Assembly: GCA_026770585.1 (NCBI GenBank)
Contig: MU647769.1
Coordinates: 30,300-61,072, forward strand
Direction of reading: 5' to 3'
From: Baffinella frigidus
Lineage: Eukaryota; Cryptophyceae; Cryptomonadales; Baffinellaceae
DNA length: 30,773 bases
The notes below the pieces were generated by a model. That model saw only the letters and a program-made list of their open reading frames with translations. It was not told the DNA's origin and ran no database searches. The position numbers and the translations under genes are program-made. Of the stretch, positions 23,701 to 29,700 are shown in pieces (position 1 is the stretch's first letter; each line of letters opens with the position of its first letter).

Positions 23701-26700
23701 ACGGTCGGGGCAAGAGGGGCGCGCGTGATCGCGGTCGAGCCGGAGAACAACGAGCACCTGCGTCGATGAGGCTTTCCAGGAGCTGGTCGAGAGCGTGGTT
23801 CGTGAAGCACATCACCACGATCGGCCCAACGTCAAGTCCCCGTCCCCCCCTCTCCACAAGTGCCGCTACAGCCGCACCCCCCTCCCCGTTCACCCCCCCG
23901 TCTCCGACCCTCCTAGGTTCTCCGAAGCGGGGCCTTAGGCGCAGACCCGCGCGGCCAGCAGGCTTCCTGATGCGTGCGAGGGATGGTTTCGCGGTCGGGT
24001 GCTCGGCTTGCGGGTTGGGGGCAAGTCGGGGTACGGTCAAGTGTTTTTGGAACCATGTCGGGAACCAGGGTGTGTGTCTCAGGCTTGAAGCTGCGCTGCA
24101 TACCTTGCCTCACGGCTGACCGCTCAATCCTTGCAACGAAGTTTGGAGATCAAAGAGTTGGTCTTGGCGAGTTTCAAGATACCTGGCATTCTTCACGAGG
24201 GTTGCGACGATTTTGGTACCCACATAGGACTTGCCAGTCCCAGGCGGTCCCTGGATCAACGCAACCTCCTGTTTCGAGGACGTGAGTGAGTGAGCATGTC
24301 AGCTTTCGAGGAAATGGGATCGGGTGCCAGATTTTCAGCGCTGGAGAAACGCAAAGAATAGAACAGAGGGTCCGGGTTCCAGGCACTAAGAAGAGATTAT
24401 CAGCTGACGGATGAGACAGTCCCCCGGGGCGATTAGGAAAGTACGACCTCTTAGGAAAACTGATATATGTCAGGGCTCGTTTAGCAGACGGTATGGACTA
24501 CGGTGGGTCTTAGGTCTCCTTAGAAGAGAGGCTGTGCTAGGGACCCTGGGACCTACAGAAGTCAAACTCGTATGCTAAATGACCCTGGAATCGAATAGAG
24601 CCCTGGCTAGACACAGCACCTGGGTAACTGCAGCGACGAAGGCGTTGAGCTGCGCGGGGTCCAGAACCGAGTGGTCCCGCAAAAACTGCCACGCCTCTTC
24701 TCTCTCATCATCCTGTCAGAGGGGCCAGCTTCAGCACGAGTTAGAGACTTCTCTCGAGGAAAGGGGGTTAGGTGCCAGTTTTCCAGCGCTGGAGAAACGC
24801 AAAGATGTTCAGAATAGAACGGAGGGTCCGGGGTCCAGGTACCAAGAAGTGGGGTTTACGGTTTTGGAATTTCTGCTAGGGGTTCGGGTTCGGACATTGC
24901 GCATGAGCACTTGCTTGACGGGGGAGCAGTCCACGCCTGCATCACATTGGAGAACACGGTTCAGCGGAAGGTGCCTTTGGGGATGGCAACGAAACATGGT
25001 TCTAACTTATGTCAACTTCCGACACTATCAAAGCTGGAAACCCGGCCAAGGGTCACAGGTGCAGCGATCCAGGGCGAACACCCGCGATTTTCGTAGGGTC
25101 GAGCAGATGGGTGAAGTCCATAGTCGAGGTCTCCTCGATGTAGGAAGGAAGTTCCATCTCGGTCCCCTCGAACGTGTCCGGGGCGAGGTACTTCTCCATG
25201 AGGCGGCAGGTCTCGGATTTGGTCTGCAGCGCCTCGAGTACCTGGACCAACCATGGTGACTTTACTGACAAGATATAAAACCACCGCTGCATCATTTAGA
25301 CTCGGCATGCAAAGACGAAGAGGACTGTGTTGAATGAAGGGATTTCTCTGCAGCGCCTCGAGAACCTGGGAAAACGCATGGTTTGTACCAGGACGGAAAC
25401 CAACACTCTTAACAAGCGAGTACTGACGACTCGAGCCCCTCGCCAGTCTCGCCGGGGCTATCACGATTAACCCTTCCTAGGAAGCTTTAGACCAGGAGAA
25501 GTGCTGTTGAATCGACTTTTCGGGAGTCTCGAAGACAGCATGCAACTTTGCTTGCGCTGCGGCCTCACGTGTGGAGAGCACGTGGCCTCGCTCTGGCTCC
25601 TGCTCAAACCAAGCCTTCGTGGGGGGGAATGCATGGTGGCCATGTTGGTATCAAAGAAGGTATCTCAAAACACCACCGAAGCAGGAGATGAACCCCATTG
25701 ACCCAGTCGAACCACAACTCAATGATAAGTGACCCATCGCAAAGGTTGTGTCTCAGATACGGGGGGGCGGGGGGGGGGCTCGGAGTTCCGGGTGCAAGGT
25801 GCGGGGTATTGGGCTGGGGGTTGCGTCTCGGGCGCACGTAGGAGGTGGAGTCAGAATCCATCCGGAAAATGCTCATATGAGCGGCCGACACGGGGTACAG
25901 TAGTGACACAATGCGTAGCATGTGTGGCGCTGACGCTGGTTGTTTGGCAACAAATTATCAATCTCTCTCGGGCGCACCGGCTTGTAGGAGAAGAATGAAT
26001 CGCACGTCTGCAGGATGACAGCGCGCGCCGAGATCCTGAAGTGGATTCGGGTATCAGCCACTTCCCCCAACGTAGAACTGGCTCCATGGGATCGGCTCCT
26101 GGGTATCGGGCGGGTTGCCATCTTCGGAGCTCGGGAGCCCTCCACGCTTCCAAGAGCGATAGAGCGTTCGGGACTCAATCGCAAACGATCGGGTGTATCT
26201 CGGAGTTGAAATGGGTCTAGGATTCCTGATCATTTTGGAAATCTGGCGCCGATGCGGATCTTGCTCTAGGGGTGGTTCAAAACATTCCAGCACGGTTCCC
26301 ACTCATCTTGGAGATCTACTTCACGGGCAAAGATGCGATGTGGTTGGGGTCTAGGATTCCTAATTATTTTGGAAATCGTTGGGTTGGGGTTGAGACTCCG
26401 GATCGAGGAGGCCTTCGAAAAGCTGCTTGCGGTTCTCCGGCGATACGTCGCAGACCAGCCCCACACGCGGCCTGACAGCACACGCCAGACTCCCCAGTGA
26501 GTTGTCAGCTTTGGCGTAGGAGGTGCAGTTGGAATCCATCCGGAAAATGCTCCTATGAGCGGCCGACACGGAGTACAGTAGTGGCACAATGCATAGCATG
26601 TGCGGGGCTGACGCTGGTTGTTTGGCAACAAATTATCAATCTCTCTTGACAGCTTTGGACGGCATGGGATAAACAAGAGGTTTAGGTCTTCAGGCCATGG

Positions 26701-29700
26701 AATGGCTTTGAGCTTCACAGCGCACGTTTCAGCGCTTACCGGTGCTCGTTGCTTGCCAGTTGCTTCTCATCCCGGACCGCGACTGACGCGAAGATCAACA
26801 CCGGATCGCCCCCAGGAACACTCCACGAGACGCACACCAGCGACCTGACGGCAGAGCATCATTAGCTTCATCGCTGCTCCGCGCTGAGGGGAGCAAGGGT
26901 CTGTGCTGCATTAGGCCGAAACAGCCTTTCCACCGGACGCCTTTCAGCATTTCTGAGTTGACGCGTTTCTATTTTGTTTGAAGTCGCACCCGACTTGTCT
27001 TACATCAGAACCAAACGGGGGGATGGACACAAACAAGCAGACGTTTCATGGAACAGAAGACTCACCCTTTCTGCAAGCGCTTTGTGCTCTTCCAGAAGGC
27101 GAGGCGCTTCGCCTTTCCCATCGTGGCGATTCTGGGAAGGTCGAAGTCCACAGAGTAGACGAGACCCATCTGCCGAGGATCCGGACGTCAATGGGGTCGG
27201 CCCCACACCCAGACCGGCTGGTATTATTGCGAATTGGTGTTCAGCTCCTTCAGAACCAACACCCACCACCGCGAGGCCAGCAGTGGTTGCTTTCACGTGG
27301 TTTCGGTTTTGTCCCGTCTCACCTCTCTGGCTACAGTCTTCGAGGTTCCAACACGCACCGCACGGTTCTCGGGGAGGAGTCAACCTTCTTATCCGAGACG
27401 ATCCGTACCAGCTTCGGCCTGGTGAACGTGAACACAGACTCCCCACTGGATCCGAAGAAAAACTTCCCCTCCCTCATTCCCCCCGCCCCCTGCTCGTGGC
27501 CAGGACCGCGGCGAAACATTTGGCGGAAATTGCTAAGCACCCCAGGCTGTGCAGGGAGGGCGAAAAATTCTGAGCAGGCTTCGCGGAGCGGACGCATGAA
27601 ATCCTCCCTCAGGAGCCTGAAGTTGATGTCGAGGCGACGTGCGGTAGAGCCTTCCGGGAGGTGGTGCACGACTCCTGTCGGGCCAGCAGAAGAATCAAGA
27701 GAGGTTGGAGTTAGTCGGAGGTGGAGTTAGAATCCATCCGGAAAATGCTCGTATGAGTGGCCAACACGGGGTACAGTAGTGGCACAATACGTAGCATGTG
27801 CGGCGCTGACGCTGGTTGTTTGGCAATAAATCATCAATCTCTCTCAAGAGAGGGGGTGATGTTTCTGAGCGCCGTCGAAATCACTCTCAACTCTGCTCAA
27901 ACAACGTCGCGCAAACAGCTGCGGGGTGGGGTGTTGAGACGGTGGGTGGGTAGATGCCTGGGTTGTTGCGGGGGAGGTATGGGGCAGTCGAGAGTGCCTC
28001 GCTGCTCGTCGGAGCCACCTGTGCGCGCGTGAGGGGCGTTAGGTGGTAGCAAGAGGAAGCATTGCCACTGCTATCCGACACGCTGGCGTTTTGGCTGGCC
28101 GTTGTGGCCGCAACGCACAGACAGCCACAACGCACAACACATGACGTCAGAGGAAGCTCCTGGACGTACCTTGATGTCCGCAATGCGCTGGAAGTCATTG
28201 TCGTGACGCATCTCCCCCGTACGGCTCAACTCCCCGGGGCCATCCTGCAAGACAGCTTTGGTGATTCAGGGGCCTCTAGAATCCCCACCCGATGGGGGCT
28301 GAGGCAGTGATGGGTGGAGAGCCCCTGGGCTCGACTCAACAGCTGATCTTTCGGATCACTCAATCTGAAGTAGTCACACGTAGAGGCTGCTTGCACACAA
28401 AGGATACCGATTTCGTGCCAGTATCTTTCACCGACACCACTTCAGTCAAGTCATCTCTCTCAGGGGAAAGGGGTGCGACCTCTTGGTCTGGAAGCAGGCG
28501 CGGCTCGAAGGGCTGCATCGTTTCTTGCCGCTGGTGCTCGACCTCCCGCCGCTGCTCCAACATCTGCCGAGAGAGAGAAGAGGTATTGATATTTTGTTGC
28601 CAAACAACCAGCGTTAGTGCCGCACATGCTACGCATCGTGCCACTACTGTACCCCGTGTCGGCCGCTCATACGAGCATTTTCTGGATGGATTCTGACTCC
28701 ACCTCCTACTCATCTGCCGAGAGAGAGAAAAGACTTTGTTCACTTGTTGACGGGGGGAGAGGAGCTGACACGGAACCGGAAATCAAATGTGCAGTGTCAT
28801 AAATAACCAATTTCCCGCAGAAAATGTGATGTGACCCCCCGCCCCTGCTTCCGGACCTGCTGAGAGAGAGAAAGATTTATTGAACTGGTGTAACTAAAGC
28901 CGCCACCTGTTCAATAAAGTTGGCGAAACAAACTGAAACGAAACCGGAACTCGATAAGCAGTATCATGAATAACCAACCACCCGAATAACTTTGGGGGCC
29001 TTTGGATCTGCCGGTTCAAGAGCCTCTGCACTGGAGAGCTGAATGCGACCCGAAAGCACAAAACGCTTTTTCTGCAGATCTTTTCTACGGAAAGACGTAT
29101 CATTGGGCTATGTTGGGCAAAATTAAAACCTCAAGGACCTAACGGACTTCCGTCGGAGGAAGGTGCGAAATCGGAGGGCCCAACAGGTGCCGGACCCCCC
29201 CCCCCCCCCAACAAGTCAAAAACCCAACAGCAGTTGGGTTGGACCTGGCGCCTGTCTTCCTCCGCGACAGTGCCTCTGAGGTAGCGGAGCGCCTTGTTTA
29301 AGTTGCCGCGCGCCCCCACCTGCATCGCAGCCACCAACCCTCACGGTGAGACCAAATCAACGAATTGATTGGAGCCATTTTACCCTTGCAGTCCCCCCGT
29401 TTTACCTTTGCAGTCCCCCTCATTGGGGGGTCTGTCCTACACAATACAATCTTAAAAGTCCCATTCGCCCACAAATGGGAGTTTTAAACTGCTTTGCACA
29501 AAAGGTCAAAAATCGTGGATTTAGTCCCTCCGTGAGGGTGAGTGGAGAGACCGCCACGAATGAAAGGGTTTGATGCGGACTCCGACCTCTGTTGACTAAT
29601 CCGAGTTTTTTCGCTGCGAACTCTGGTCTAGTCATCCTGGGGCACCTGCCCGTTTTAGTCAACAGTCGAAGGAGTCTCTCATCGCACAGTGGGTAAGCCC

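Noticed and set aside
26215-26377. Two copies of GGTCTAGGATTCCT...ATTTTGGAAATC in intron 12
   Set aside because: Short 30-base direct repeat only; one frame nearby (WEPCWNVLNHP) looked like a ZNFX1 segment, but exon 13 fits that position with correct phase.
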